Assembly: GCA_025352065.1 (NCBI GenBank)
Contig: JANXUC010000090.1
Span: 62,001-126,000, forward strand
Direction of reading: 5' to 3'
Length of the DNA: 64,000 nucleotides
DNA from: Acidobacteriaceae bacterium
GTDB lineage: Bacteria; Acidobacteriota; Terriglobia; Terriglobales; Acidobacteriaceae
Shown piece after piece: positions 17,572 to 26,006 of this stretch (its first letter is position 1; every line of letters begins with the position of its first letter). The translations under genes were made by a program, and so were the position numbers. Under the pieces are notes generated by a model that was not told the DNA's origin, ran no database searches, and was given only the letters and a program-made list of their open reading frames with translations.

Positions 17572-18030
17572 ATGATCCTCGGCGTCATCTCCGACACACA
17601 CGGCCTGCTTTGCCTGCCATCGATGGACTTGCTCCACGGCTCCGACCACATCCTCCACGCCGGAGACATCGGCAATCCCGAAATCTTGACGCGACTCGCA
17701 ACCATCGCCCCAGTCACCGCCGTCCGCGGCAACATCGACAAAGGCGCTTGGGCAGAGAAGTTGCCACGAACCGAGGTTTATGAAGCAGATGGCATGTCCA
17801 TCTACCTCCTTCACACAATCGACGACCTCGATTTGAAACCGGAAGTCGCAGGGTTCGCCGCAGTAGTTTACGGTCACAGCCATGTCCCCAAAATCGAAAC
17901 TCGCAACGGAGTCCTCTATTTCAATCCCGGCAGCGCCGGCCCAAGACGCTTCAACCTGCCTGTCACGGTCGGGAAACTGATCCTCGAAAACGGCGAGGTA
18001 AAGGCGGAGATCATTCATCTCGCCATCTGA
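17572..18030 (+). CDS. YfcE/MJ0936-type metallophosphoesterase
   Basis: A small single-domain calcineurin-like phosphoesterase of about 152 residues. All metal motifs are present: GVISDTHG (Asp, His), HAGDIG (Asp), RGNID (Asn), YGHSHVP (His pair). E. coli YfcE hydrolyses phosphodiesters in vitro; the natural substrate here is unknown. ATG at 17572 (MILGVISDTHG) fits the family; ATG at 17557 and GTG at 17527 are possible but would read out of the hairpin repeat. Transcription is divergent from the UvrC-like gene. Confidence 0.9.
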   Translation: MILGVISDTHGLLCLPSMDLLHGSDHILHAGDIGNPEILTRLATIAPVTAVRGNIDKGAWAEKLPRTEVYEADGMSIYLLHTIDDLDLKPEVAGFAAVVYGHSHVPKIETRNGVLYFNPGSAGPRRFNLPVTVGKLILENGEVKAEIIHLAI

Positions 18031-18088
18031 CAGCACGGCAAAGCTTTACTCAGCGAGAAGACACGCCTTTTGAAGATCCCCTTGAATT

Positions 18089-18131
18089 TGTCATTCCGAA
18101 CAGCCCTATCGTGTGGAATCTGCTATTTTCT
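18089..18131. repeat. GTCATTCCGA-type repeat
   Basis: A copy of the dispersed element in the orientation TTGTCATTCCGAACAG then TGGAATCTGC. It lies just upstream of the methyltransferase start and falls in its reading frame, which would give a false N-terminal extension. Confidence 0.6.
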
Positions 18132-18156
18132 TCAGGTTCCCCAAACGAGCATTCGG

Positions 18157-18972
18157 ATGAGCGCCCACAAAGAACCCAGCAACCAAGGCTACGACGCGGT
18201 CTACCAGGAATTCGACTCGCCCCTCCAGCGCGACCTGCGTCGAGAAGCCTACGGCAAAGACATCGGCCAACATTCCTGGGTCACCGCCGAAGAGCTCGAA
18301 CAGGATATTGCCCGGCTCCAAATTCCCAGCACAAGCCGTGTTCTTGATTTGGGCTGCGGTCCAGCTGGCCCGCTGACCTTCATCGTCGCTCAAACAAACT
18401 GCCACGGAACCGGCGTTGACTTCAGCGTTCCCGCAGTAGTTTCCGGCCAGGCCCGAGCAAAATCTCAGGCATTAGAAACTCGCATCGCTCTCCAGCAGGC
18501 CGACCTCAACGACCCTCTGCCGTTCGCAACCAACTCTTTCGATGCAGTGATTTCCCTCGACGTCATTCTTCACCTCTGCGACCGTGCGAAAGTCTTCCAG
18601 GAAGTTGCCCGCGTTTTAGCTCCAGAAGGGAGATTCCTGTTCACAGACGCAGGAGTCATCGCAGGTCCAATTTCCAGCGGACAAATTCGCCACCGCGCTC
18701 TCCACGGCTATACTCAGTTCGCGCCAGCAGGCTTCAATGAGCGCGTCTTAGAACAAGCAGGTTTCCGCGTTCTAGAGACCGCTGACCGAACCCCAAGCTT
18801 GCTCAAGAACGCAACAGGAAGGCTAACCGCAAGACTTGCTCATCAGCAGGAACTCGAGCAACTAGAAGGCAAAGAAGGCCTCGAAAGCCAGCAGCAATAT
18901 CTGGAAACCATCATTAATCTCGCACAAAAACGAGCGTTATTGAGAATGATGTACTTGGCCAAGAAGGTCTAA
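18157..18972 (+). CDS. SAM-dependent class I methyltransferase
   Basis: A 271-residue protein with the class I Rossmann motifs: motif I VLDLGCGPAGP (about 63-73), an acidic post-I region GTGVDFS, motif II-like FDAVISLDVILHL and motif III LAPEGRFLFTDAG. It resembles type 11 / UbiE-like methyltransferases, whose substrates are small molecules; the substrate cannot be predicted. ATG at 18157 is chosen because the upstream in-frame sequence is a dispersed repeat. It follows the phosphoesterase by 126 bases on the same strand. Confidence 0.88.
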   Translation: MSAHKEPSNQGYDAVYQEFDSPLQRDLRREAYGKDIGQHSWVTAEELEQDIARLQIPSTSRVLDLGCGPAGPLTFIVAQTNCHGTGVDFSVPAVVSGQARAKSQALETRIALQQADLNDPLPFATNSFDAVISLDVILHLCDRAKVFQEVARVLAPEGRFLFTDAGVIAGPISSGQIRHRALHGYTQFAPAGFNERVLEQAGFRVLETADRTPSLLKNATGRLTARLAHQQELEQLEGKEGLESQQQYLETIINLAQKRALLRMMYLAKKV

Positions 18973-18982
18973 GCCCGTGTAG

Positions 18983-19002
18983 GGCGAGCATTCCTGCTCG
19001 CC
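18983..19002. repeat. GTGTAG-type hairpin repeat
   Basis: GGCGAGC and GCTCGCC flank ATTCCT, preceded by GTGTAG. It lies right after the methyltransferase stop and could also end transcription, though no T-run follows. Confidence 0.6.
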
Positions 19003-19074
19003 GCTCTTAGGCCGAAAAGGAAGATAAACTGGCAAGCTTGTAAAGACGAAATCTTGCAGCAGGAAATTGAAACA

Positions 19075-20379
19075 ATGCACTCGCCGCTACCAACCCTCCC
19101 CGAAATCGCCCGCCGCGCCCGCCGCCACGTCGCGCTGCGCCTGCTCCCTTTCGTCTTCCTCGTCTACGTCGTCAACTATATGGACCGCGTCAACGTCTCC
19201 TTCGCCAACCTCCGCATGAGCGCCGACCTCGGCTTCAGCGACCGCATCTACGGCCTCGGCGTCGGAATCTTTTACATCAGCTACGTCTTGTTTGAGATCC
19301 CCGGCGCCCTCATCGTCGAACGCTGGAGTGCCCGCAAATGGATCGCCCGCATCATGATTTCCTGGGGAGTCGTCACCATCTTCACCGGCTTCGTGCATAG
19401 CGCGACGCAGTTCTACGCAGCTAGATTTTTCTTAGGTCTCGCCGAAGCCAGCTTCTTCCCTGGCATGATTATTTACCTGACGCACTGGTTCTGCGCCCGC
19501 GACCGCAGCCGTGCCATCGCCTGCCTCTACACCGCGGTTCCCACTGCGTCGCTAATCGGAGCGCCCATTGCCGGACAGCTTCTCGGAGTGCAGTGGCTGC
19601 ATCTAGCAGGCTGGCGCTGGCTTTTTATCGCAGAGGGAATTCCCGCAGTAGTTCTCGGCGTCATCACACTTTTCTATCTCACCGACTGGCCCGCCGAAGC
19701 AGGTTGGCTTCCCACAGGCGAACGCGAATGGCTAATCCAGCAACTAGATGCGGAACTCCACGCGAAAAAGCAAAGCCGAGATCACACAATCCTCGAGGCC
19801 TTCCAGGACCCGAAAATCCTGGGGCTGATCGTGTCTTGGTTCCTCGCCCTCTCCGGATTTCTCGGCAGCATCTATTGGTTGCCCACTCTCGTCAAGCGCC
19901 TCTCGGCCCTTCCGAACCGCGAAGTCACAACCCTCCTCATAATTCCAGCTCTCATCGGCATGGCGGGAACGCTTATCAACGGTTGGCACTCCGACAAAAC
20001 CGCCGAGCGCCGCTTGCACACAGCCTTCCCTGTGCTCGCAGCGGGACTCATGTACGGGCTCGCATTCTTAACTCCCAACCACGCGTTCTTGACCATTTCA
20101 TTTCTGCTCCTCGGCAGCGGGTTCTTCTACGCCTACCAGCCAACCTTCTGGGCTATTCCCACGCTGATTCTCAGTGAATCGGCGGCAGCCGCCACCTTCG
20201 GCCTCATCAACATGGTCGGCCAACTGGGCGGAATTCTCGGCCCTTACGCAGTCGGCTTTCTCAACGACCGCACCCACGCACTGAGCGCAGGTTTTGCCTT
20301 CATCGCACTCTCTTTTATCGCATCCGGAAGCGTGATCCTACTTCTGAGAATCCACAACCCAGTCGAAGATCACGCTTAG
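19075..20379 (+). CDS. MFS transporter, anion:cation symporter type
   Basis: An inner-membrane protein of 434 residues with about twelve hydrophobic segments. The N-terminal YVVNYMDRVNVSFANLRM and the loop between segments 2 and 3 match the ACS (phthalate/tartrate/glucarate/hexuronate) family, which imports organic anions. ATG at 19075 has AGGAA nine bases upstream and is preferred over TTG at 19054. No catabolic genes sit beside it, so the substrate is open. Confidence 0.88.
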   Translation: MHSPLPTLPEIARRARRHVALRLLPFVFLVYVVNYMDRVNVSFANLRMSADLGFSDRIYGLGVGIFYISYVLFEIPGALIVERWSARKWIARIMISWGVVTIFTGFVHSATQFYAARFFLGLAEASFFPGMIIYLTHWFCARDRSRAIACLYTAVPTASLIGAPIAGQLLGVQWLHLAGWRWLFIAEGIPAVVLGVITLFYLTDWPAEAGWLPTGEREWLIQQLDAELHAKKQSRDHTILEAFQDPKILGLIVSWFLALSGFLGSIYWLPTLVKRLSALPNREVTTLLIIPALIGMAGTLINGWHSDKTAERRLHTAFPVLAAGLMYGLAFLTPNHAFLTISFLLLGSGFFYAYQPTFWAIPTLILSESAAAATFGLINMVGQLGGILGPYAVGFLNDRTHALSAGFAFIALSFIASGSVILLLRIHNPVEDHA

Positions 20380-20388
20380 ATCATGTAG

Positions 20389-20476
20389 CGCGGACTCTCT
20401 TGTCCGCGAACGATTGCGAGGCTCGCAATCTTAAAGTCCCATTTCGGGAAATCACAAATCACAAATCACCAAATCC
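20389..20476. repeat. Hairpin repeat and AAATCAC tandem words
   Basis: CGCGGAC/GTCCGCG (20389-20408), a second small palindrome GATTGCGA/CTCGCAATC, and then four near-identical words AAATCAC/AAATCACC (20450-20476) lie between the transporter and tgt. Confidence 0.5.
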
Positions 20477-20490
20477 TCTACAATCCCCAA

Positions 20491-21651
20491 GTGCCCCCTG
20501 ATTCCCAAAATGGATTCCAAATCGAAGCCACCGCTGGCCCTGCGCGCCTCGGCAAGCTCTTCCTGCCACACGGAGTCGTCGAGACCCCTATCTTCATGCC
20601 AGTGGGCACCCTGGCGACGGTAAAGGGCATCTCTCAGGACCTCCTCGAAGACCTTGGCGCTCAGATCATCCTCGGCAACACTTACCACCTCTACCTGCGT
20701 CCCGGCGTCGAAACCGTGCGCCAAATGGGAGGCCTGCATGGGTTTATGTCTTGGCCGCACCCCATCCTGACCGACTCCGGCGGCTTTCAAGTCTTTAGTC
20801 TCAACGAGTTACGTAAGGTGAAGGAAGAGGGCGTCACGTTCCGCTCGCACCTCGATGGTTCCAGCCACTTCTTCAGTCCAGAAAGCTCCATCGAAGCCCA
20901 GATTGGACTCGGCGCGGACATTATCATGGCCTTCGACGAATGCACCGAGCACCCCGCCGACCATCGCCGAACCTATGATTCCATGGAACTTACGCTCCGC
21001 TGGGCCGCTCGTAGCAAGAAGTATTTTGAGGAGCATAAGCACGAAGTGCCTTGGAAAGCGTCAGTTGAAGGTCAAAAGCTGACAGGCGAAGGCGCCTGTC
21101 GCTACATGACCCCTCCCGGTGCCACCCAGTCCCTCTTCGGCATCGTCCAAGGCGGCATGGATTTTGCCATGCGCCGCCAATCCGCTGAGCGGACCATCGA
21201 AATCGGCTTCCCTGGCTACGCCATTGGAGGCCTTAGTGTGGGCGAGCCGCGCGAGCTGACCCGCGAGGTTGTCGAAGCCACCGTCCAGCACCTTCCCGCC
21301 GATAAACCCCGTTATTTGATGGGCGTAGGGACTCCCGAGGAAATCGTCCAATACGCCGCCATGGGAATCGACATGATGGATTGCGTGCTCCCCACTCGCG
21401 CCGCGCGCCACGGCTTGCTGTTTACTTCGGAAGGGAAGGTCTCCATCAAGCAGACGCGCTACTCGAAAGATGAGTCGCCGCTCGACCCCAATTGTCCCTG
21501 CAAAGTGTGTCAGAGATACTCACGAGCGTACCTGCGGCACCTCTATGCGGCCAACGAAGTATTGGCTCAAGTGCTCAACACCATTCACAACCTCAGTTAC
21601 TATCTGGGCCTCATGGCGGGTGTCCGCGCTAAGTTTCGGCGCGACGCATAG
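20491..21651 (+). CDS. tgt: Queuine tRNA-ribosyltransferase
   Basis: Tgt exchanges G34 of GUN-anticodon tRNAs for preQ1, the first tRNA-level step of queuosine synthesis. The catalytic Asp motifs are clear: DSGGFQVFSL and MAFDECTEHP. The zinc site near the C-terminus is CPCKVCQRYSRAYLRHL, with Cys, Cys, Cys and His. Length 386 is normal. The start is GTG at 20491 (MPPDSQNGFQIEATAG), directly before the family's first strand. queA, the next enzyme of the pathway, is in this window at 54 kb but is not linked to tgt. Confidence 0.97.
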   Translation: MPPDSQNGFQIEATAGPARLGKLFLPHGVVETPIFMPVGTLATVKGISQDLLEDLGAQIILGNTYHLYLRPGVETVRQMGGLHGFMSWPHPILTDSGGFQVFSLNELRKVKEEGVTFRSHLDGSSHFFSPESSIEAQIGLGADIIMAFDECTEHPADHRRTYDSMELTLRWAARSKKYFEEHKHEVPWKASVEGQKLTGEGACRYMTPPGATQSLFGIVQGGMDFAMRRQSAERTIEIGFPGYAIGGLSVGEPRELTREVVEATVQHLPADKPRYLMGVGTPEEIVQYAAMGIDMMDCVLPTRAARHGLLFTSEGKVSIKQTRYSKDESPLDPNCPCKVCQRYSRAYLRHLYAANEVLAQVLNTIHNLSYYLGLMAGVRAKFRRDA

Positions 21652-21728
21652 CCCCGCACTGTCGTTCGTGGTTGGAGCACAGAAAATGTGGACAGAAGTC
21701 GCCCTACGTTGTAGCTTTGAAGAGTACG

Positions 21729-21765
21729 AAAAAAGCCGCCTGATGGATCCTGACCACCAGGCGGC
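21729..21765 (-). terminator. Rho-independent terminator of the small membrane protein gene
   Basis: On the minus strand GCCGCCTG (21765-21758) pairs with CAGGCGGC (21742-21735), extended by CCAC/ATGG-like pairs with one mismatch, and is followed by six T. It starts nine bases after the stop of the small gene. No T-run follows on the plus strand, so it serves the minus-strand gene and not tgt. Confidence 0.8.
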
Positions 21766-21773
21766 GCTATGCA

Positions 21774-21878
21774 CTACCGCGACAGCAGTAGCACAAGGAT
21801 GATTAGCGCCACGACCGACAGTACCAGTCGATAATCGACCAGTACCGCGATGCGGAGCCAGGACTTCTTACGGTCCAT
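21774..21878 (-). CDS. 34-residue membrane protein
   Basis: An ATG at 21878 is preceded by GGAGGTGA, an almost perfect anti-16S complement, with six bases between. The 34 codons start MDRKKSWLRIAVLVDYRL, then a 15-residue hydrophobic run (VLSVVALIILVLLL), ending SR and TAG. Positive residues before the helix suggest an N-in orientation. A strong terminator follows immediately. The gene is antisense to nothing and lies in an otherwise empty 670-base gap between tgt and yajC. I know no family for it. The ribosome binding site, membrane helix and terminator together make it credible despite its size. Confidence 0.7.
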   Translation of the reverse strand: MDRKKSWLRIAVLVDYRLVLSVVALIILVLLLSR

Positions 21879-22325
21879 GCCCGTCACCTCCATCATTGGA
21901 ATGCGGCCCGGCCTCTACGTCGGGCCGTTCGTCTTTGCAGACGAAACTCGACACGGCCGCCGGTCGGGCAAGGACTTTGATGGACGGTTTTTCCAGCGTA
22001 TAGCGCCGCAACCTGGTTGTACCACCCCTCGAAGGAGTACTTATCTCTGCTTGCTGGACAGGCAAGGCGCCTGTCGTTTCCGTCTTTTTCGCCGAAGATG
22101 ACGGAAATTTAACGTAACTCTCCTTGACACTAGCCGCGCAGTGCGGCAAGCTATTTCACTTGGGGATTCGCCGCAGTTTTTGACCGTGGCTAAAGCGTCA
22201 AACAACGCCGACCAGCTTCTCCGCAACAAATCCTAGCGAAGGAAGTCCGCTCGAAATCAGAGACGAAAGCCCCCAAACGCCCGTAAGTAGCTGAGTTGGT
22301 TCGGGCAGGCCTTTGAAAAATCCCA
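21879..22325. other. Intergenic region, mostly unexplained
   Basis: This 447-base stretch is the leader side of the small membrane gene on one strand and of yajC on the other. It contains a GC-rich hairpin (CGGCCC near 21907-21930), a palindrome GGCAAGGCGCC near 22060, and TTGACA at about 22124 without a convincing -10. No reading frame in it has coding character. Confidence 0.4.
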
Positions 22326-22721
22326 ATGACCCCCCAAGCCATGCTCCTCCAACCGACGATCTTCCAAGGTACGACCCTCCCAGCAGTTCTGAGCGCGAAG
22401 CCCGTAAGCATGGCTGCCCTCCTGCTATGGCAAGGTGCTGGCAGCGGCGGCAGCCTGGTCATGTTTGGAACCATGGCGGCGATTTTTGCCGTGTTTTACG
22501 TTCTCCTGATCCTTCCGCAGCAGCGCAAACAGAAAAAATGGCAGGGAATGCTGGACACCCTCAAGGCAGGCGACCGGGTGGTCACCAGCGGCGGCATTCG
22601 AGGGGTCATCATGACCATCAAGGACGATTATTTGTACCTGCGCATAGCGCCGGACAATTTGAAGATTGAAGTAGCACGTTCGGCCATCGTTTCCGTGAGC
22701 GGAGACGATGTGAAGAGCTAA
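22326..22721 (+). CDS. yajC: Preprotein translocase subunit YajC
   Basis: Small inner-membrane protein that associates with SecDF. After a variable N-terminus there is one membrane helix (about 46-66, MFGTMAAIFAVFYVLLILP), then the family pattern QQRKQKKWQGMLDTLKAGDRVVTSGGIRG in pieces and a C-terminal beta domain. 131 residues. The N-terminus before the helix is longer than usual (about 45 residues), so an internal start at the ATG for MAALLLW or MFGTM is possible. First gene of yajC-secD-secF. Confidence 0.92.
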   Translation: MTPQAMLLQPTIFQGTTLPAVLSAKPVSMAALLLWQGAGSGGSLVMFGTMAAIFAVFYVLLILPQQRKQKKWQGMLDTLKAGDRVVTSGGIRGVIMTIKDDYLYLRIAPDNLKIEVARSAIVSVSGDDVKS

Positions 22722-22725
22722 GAGC

Positions 22726-22820
22726 AGTTTCGAGTTTTCCAGTTTCGAGTTTCCAGTAAAACTTGGTTGATCGACTCGAGATTTTGAAACTTGAAACTTG
22801 AAATCTGAAACTCGAAACTA
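22726..22820 (+). repeat. Complementary word repeat (hairpin) between yajC and secD
   Basis: The 5' half is made of words AGTTTCGAGTTT and TTCCAGTTTCG; the 3' half is made of GAAACTTGAAACTT and CTGAAACTCGAAACT, which is nearly their reverse complement. In the mRNA it should form a long imperfect hairpin between two genes of the same operon. Confidence 0.65.
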
Positions 22821-22827
22821 GGTTTCT

Positions 22828-24441
22828 ATGAATAAGTCATTCGCCACAAAATTCGCCATTATCGTTGGAATTCTTCTGGTATTCCTGTTTGGAATCTTTG
22901 GCGTGCCCAAGAGCTTGACGCCGAGCGGCCTGCTGGCTTCCATTCAGGAGCGCATCAAGCTGGGGCTTGATCTCAAGGGTGGCACGCACCTCATCCTGCA
23001 GGTGCAGGTGAACGATGCGGTCAGTGCCGATTCCGACCGTGCCATTGAGCGCATGAAGGACATCCTGCGCGACAACAAGATTACTTACGCGGACATTTCG
23101 AAGCCTGATCCGATAGGGGCGCCCGGCAAGATTGTCCTTAAGGGCGTTCCGCTGGATGCGATGTCGACTCTTCGCTCTAACGTGCAGGACCGGTTGTCTG
23201 AGTACGATATGACCTCCGGCGCGGAGAATTCCTTGACGCTGGCGATGAAGCCAGCGGCAGCTACGGACCTGAAGAAGCGAGCCGTCACACAGGCGATTGA
23301 AACCATCCGCAGCCGCATCGACCAGTTAGGCGTCAGCGAACCCGTTATCCAGGAGCATGGCCTCGGCGAGTATCAGATTCTTGTGCAACTGCCGGGAGTC
23401 GACGATCCGGAGCGGGTCAAGGAACTCATTAAATCCACCGCTATGCTGGAGATCAGGCAGGTTCTCGGCGGCCCGTACAGCACTGAGCAGGATGCTCTGG
23501 CGGCCCATCAGGGCGTTCTCTCGCCAGATGCCATGTTGATGCGGGGCAGAACCGTTACTGCCGGAGAAGGCAGCGGAGATTCCTGGTATCTGATGACTCG
23601 CAGCTCAGCTGTAACGGGCAGCGATTTTCGCTCCGCCGATTCGGGTACGGACCAGAACGGCCAGCCCAACGTGCATTTTTATCTGACCGGCGAGGGTGGC
23701 CGCCGCTTCAGGGCTTTCACGTCGGCGCACATCGGGGATAATCTTGGCGTCGTTTTGGGTGGCAGCGTGCGTGAAGTTGCGGTGATCAAGGATTCCATTG
23801 GCGACCAAGGGGAAATTTCGGGTCGCTTCTCTTCCGATGAGACCAAGAATCTATCCATGATGCTCAAGTCGGGCGCGCTGCCGGCAACCTTGAACTATCT
23901 GGAAGAGCGCACGGTCGGGCCGTCGTTGGGAGCGGATTCGATTCGTGCCGGCGTTCGCGCGGCAATTATCGGCATGGCAGCCGTCATGATTTTCATGCTG
24001 ATCTACTATCGCGGCGCGGGCATTAACGCAGATTTAGCGCTGATCCTGAACCTCGTCATCCTGCTGGGCTTCCTGGGCTTCAGTAGCGCAACTTTGACGT
24101 TGCCTGGAATTGCGGGAGTGATTTTGACGATTGGTATGGGCGTCGATTCCAACGTTCTGATTTTTGAACGCATTCGGGAAGAATTGCGAGCTGGGAAAAC
24201 GGCTGCTTCGGCGGTGGAGCAAGGATTTGCTCGGGCCTGGGTCACGATTGTGGATACGCACGTTACGACGGTAGTTTCCGCTCTGATTCTGTTTACCTTT
24301 GGAACCGGTCCGGTCAAAGGGTTTGCGATCACGCTGGTGTTTGGTTTGATTGCCAACATCTTTACCGCGGTTTTTGTTTCACGAGTGATTTTTGATTGGC
24401 TGCTGAGCCGGAAGCAGCGTGGGGAAGCGTTGAGCATCTAG
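22828..24441 (+). CDS. secD: Protein translocase subunit SecD
   Basis: SecD works with SecF at the exit of the SecYEG channel and uses the proton gradient to complete export. The 537-residue protein has an N-terminal membrane segment, the D1 motif LGLDLKGGTHLILQV, the P1 periplasmic region, and five C-terminal membrane segments with GMGVDSNVLIFERIREELR, which carries the conserved Asp/Arg of the RND fold. Start ATG at 22828. It lies 106 bases after yajC and 183 before secF; both spaces contain hairpin-forming word repeats. Confidence 0.97.
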   Translation: MNKSFATKFAIIVGILLVFLFGIFGVPKSLTPSGLLASIQERIKLGLDLKGGTHLILQVQVNDAVSADSDRAIERMKDILRDNKITYADISKPDPIGAPGKIVLKGVPLDAMSTLRSNVQDRLSEYDMTSGAENSLTLAMKPAAATDLKKRAVTQAIETIRSRIDQLGVSEPVIQEHGLGEYQILVQLPGVDDPERVKELIKSTAMLEIRQVLGGPYSTEQDALAAHQGVLSPDAMLMRGRTVTAGEGSGDSWYLMTRSSAVTGSDFRSADSGTDQNGQPNVHFYLTGEGGRRFRAFTSAHIGDNLGVVLGGSVREVAVIKDSIGDQGEISGRFSSDETKNLSMMLKSGALPATLNYLEERTVGPSLGADSIRAGVRAAIIGMAAVMIFMLIYYRGAGINADLALILNLVILLGFLGFSSATLTLPGIAGVILTIGMGVDSNVLIFERIREELRAGKTAASAVEQGFARAWVTIVDTHVTTVVSALILFTFGTGPVKGFAITLVFGLIANIFTAVFVSRVIFDWLLSRKQRGEALSI

Positions 24442-24612
24442 CTATCGAGAGCGGCTTTTAGCCGTCGGCTTTCGGCTGGATCAAGAGCGGTTTTCGGGTG
24501 TCAGCTATCAGCTAGGTGGAGTGGGTTCGAGTCTAAAGACTTTTGCGTTCGTTAGTTTTTCGAAGCTGGCTGGGCCGAAGGCTGATAGCCGACAGCCGAT
24601 AGCAAGGTTCAA
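24442..24612 (+). repeat. Word repeat (hairpin) between secD and secF
   Basis: Words of the type GCTTTTAGCCGTCGGCTTTCGGCT and GTCAGCTATCAGCT occur after secD; GGCTGATAGCCGACAGCCGATAGC, nearly their complement, occurs shortly before secF. GTCAGCTATCAGC pairs with GCTGATAGCCGAC with one G-U-type change. A related copy lies before gltX (44.3 kb). Confidence 0.6.
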
Positions 24613-24624
24613 AGGGGTTCGACT

Positions 24625-25800
24625 GTGGAGTTTTTTCGCGATACTAATATCGATTTCCTGGGCAAGAAGTGGTACTTTCTTGCATTCTCGCTGGTGTTTA
24701 GCATGGCCGGATTGCTGTCTATGCTGTTCTGGCACGGAGTGCCGTTGAGTGTGGATTTCCGCGGCGGCACGCTGGTTTACGTGAAGTATGCCTCGGCGCC
24801 GGATCCTGACAAAGTGCGCGCGACGCTGCAATCCGCTGGATTGCATGGCTTTCGCATTCAGAGCTACGGACCTCCGGCGAATAACGAACTCCTGGTAGCA
24901 CTGGACCAGAAAGATACCGGCGGACAAGTGCTTGACCAAGGCAGGAACAAAATCGTTGAGGCGTTGGAGAGCGGCGCCCCGGCGGGCAAGCTCGACCTCA
25001 ACAACGCCAGTTCCTCTGCTATCTCAGGTTATTTGCTGGAAAAAGATCCGCTGCATGCAGGGACCGATGCGGAGCAGCGCTATAAGGCTGAAACGCAAGC
25101 CATTTTAAACTACCGCAACGTAACCAAGGGCGGCGTCCTAGGAGGCATCGAAGAGCTGGGCGGAGTCACCAAGCCTGAGGTTGTGGCTGCCTTGCGGGAT
25201 GGGTTTTTCTTGTCCGGGTTTGGCGTTCGTAGCGTCGAGATTGTAGGGCCACAAGTGGGCCAGCAATTGCAAGGACAGGCTATGCGGGCAGTTGCATTTT
25301 CGCTGGCGGGGATGCTGATTTACCTCGGCTTCCGTTTCGAGTGGATTTTCGGAATTGCGGCTGTTTTGACGGTTTTTCACGATACTTTGATCACGGTTGG
25401 CGCATTCAGCTTGACAAATAAAGAGATTTCGCTGACAGTGATTGCCGCCATACTTACGCTGATTGGATACTCGAATAACGACACCATTGTCATCTTCGAC
25501 CGCATCGCCGAGAACCTAAAGCAGTTGCGCCGCGAGAAACTGGCGGATGTGGTGAACAAGAGCATCAACCAAACCCTGAGCCGAACGATTTTGACGGCGG
25601 GATTGACGTTTCTAACGGTTTTGGCCTTGTATCTGTTTGGCGGCCAAGTGTTGCATGATTTTTCATTCGCGCTGGTGATTGGCATTTTGATTGGGACCTA
25701 TTCTTCGATTGCAGTCGCCGCCCCGATTCTGGTTGCGTACCAGGAATGGCGAGGGCAGAAGACGGGATCGGGAGTAGTGGCAGCCAAGGCTAGGGCGTAG
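24625..25800 (+). CDS. secF: Protein translocase subunit SecF
   Basis: Partner of SecD. The start is GTG at 24625 (MEFFRDTNIDFLGKKWYFLAFSL), the normal SecF opening. The sequence continues with the first membrane segment, SVDFRGGTLVYVKY, and five C-terminal membrane segments with TLIGYSNNDTIVIFDRIAENL. At 391 residues it is longer than the usual 300-320; the extra sequence is a periplasmic insertion between about residues 95 and 180. Last gene of the sec operon. Confidence 0.96.
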   Translation: MEFFRDTNIDFLGKKWYFLAFSLVFSMAGLLSMLFWHGVPLSVDFRGGTLVYVKYASAPDPDKVRATLQSAGLHGFRIQSYGPPANNELLVALDQKDTGGQVLDQGRNKIVEALESGAPAGKLDLNNASSSAISGYLLEKDPLHAGTDAEQRYKAETQAILNYRNVTKGGVLGGIEELGGVTKPEVVAALRDGFFLSGFGVRSVEIVGPQVGQQLQGQAMRAVAFSLAGMLIYLGFRFEWIFGIAAVLTVFHDTLITVGAFSLTNKEISLTVIAAILTLIGYSNNDTIVIFDRIAENLKQLRREKLADVVNKSINQTLSRTILTAGLTFLTVLALYLFGGQVLHDFSFALVIGILIGTYSSIAVAAPILVAYQEWRGQKTGSGVVAAKARA

Positions 25801-25823
25801 AGATTGATTCGTAGCCGCAGAAA

Positions 25824-25863
25824 AGCAGATTCTCAGGGCTGAAGCCCTTCGGAATGACAAGCT
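25824..25863. repeat. GGAATGACAA-type repeat
   Basis: AGCAGATTCTCAGGGCTGAAGC then CTTCGGAATGACAAG, shortly after the secF stop. The near-identical copy at 28.23 kb shares over 30 bases. Confidence 0.65.
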
Positions 25864-26006
25864 TTAAGCGGTGAAGTTTTTGGAAGTAGTGGATTTCAAG
25901 GAAGTTACATGCCCCAGAGGCTTGACCGGACGAAGATTCGGCGGGTGGGAGCAAAAGGGAAGCGGCTGGTGTCTAATGGTTAGGAAGCAATCCAGGAGAA
26001 TCACCT

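Noticed and set aside
18070-18156. N-terminal extension of the methyltransferase
   Set aside because: It translates a dispersed repeat; the ATG at 18157 starts the family sequence.
21868-22149. 93-codon minus-strand frame upstream of the small membrane gene
   Set aside because: No family pattern, poor start context, and composition typical of non-coding sequence.
22124-22160. TTGACA as a yajC promoter
   Set aside because: No acceptable -10 box at 16-18 bases spacing.
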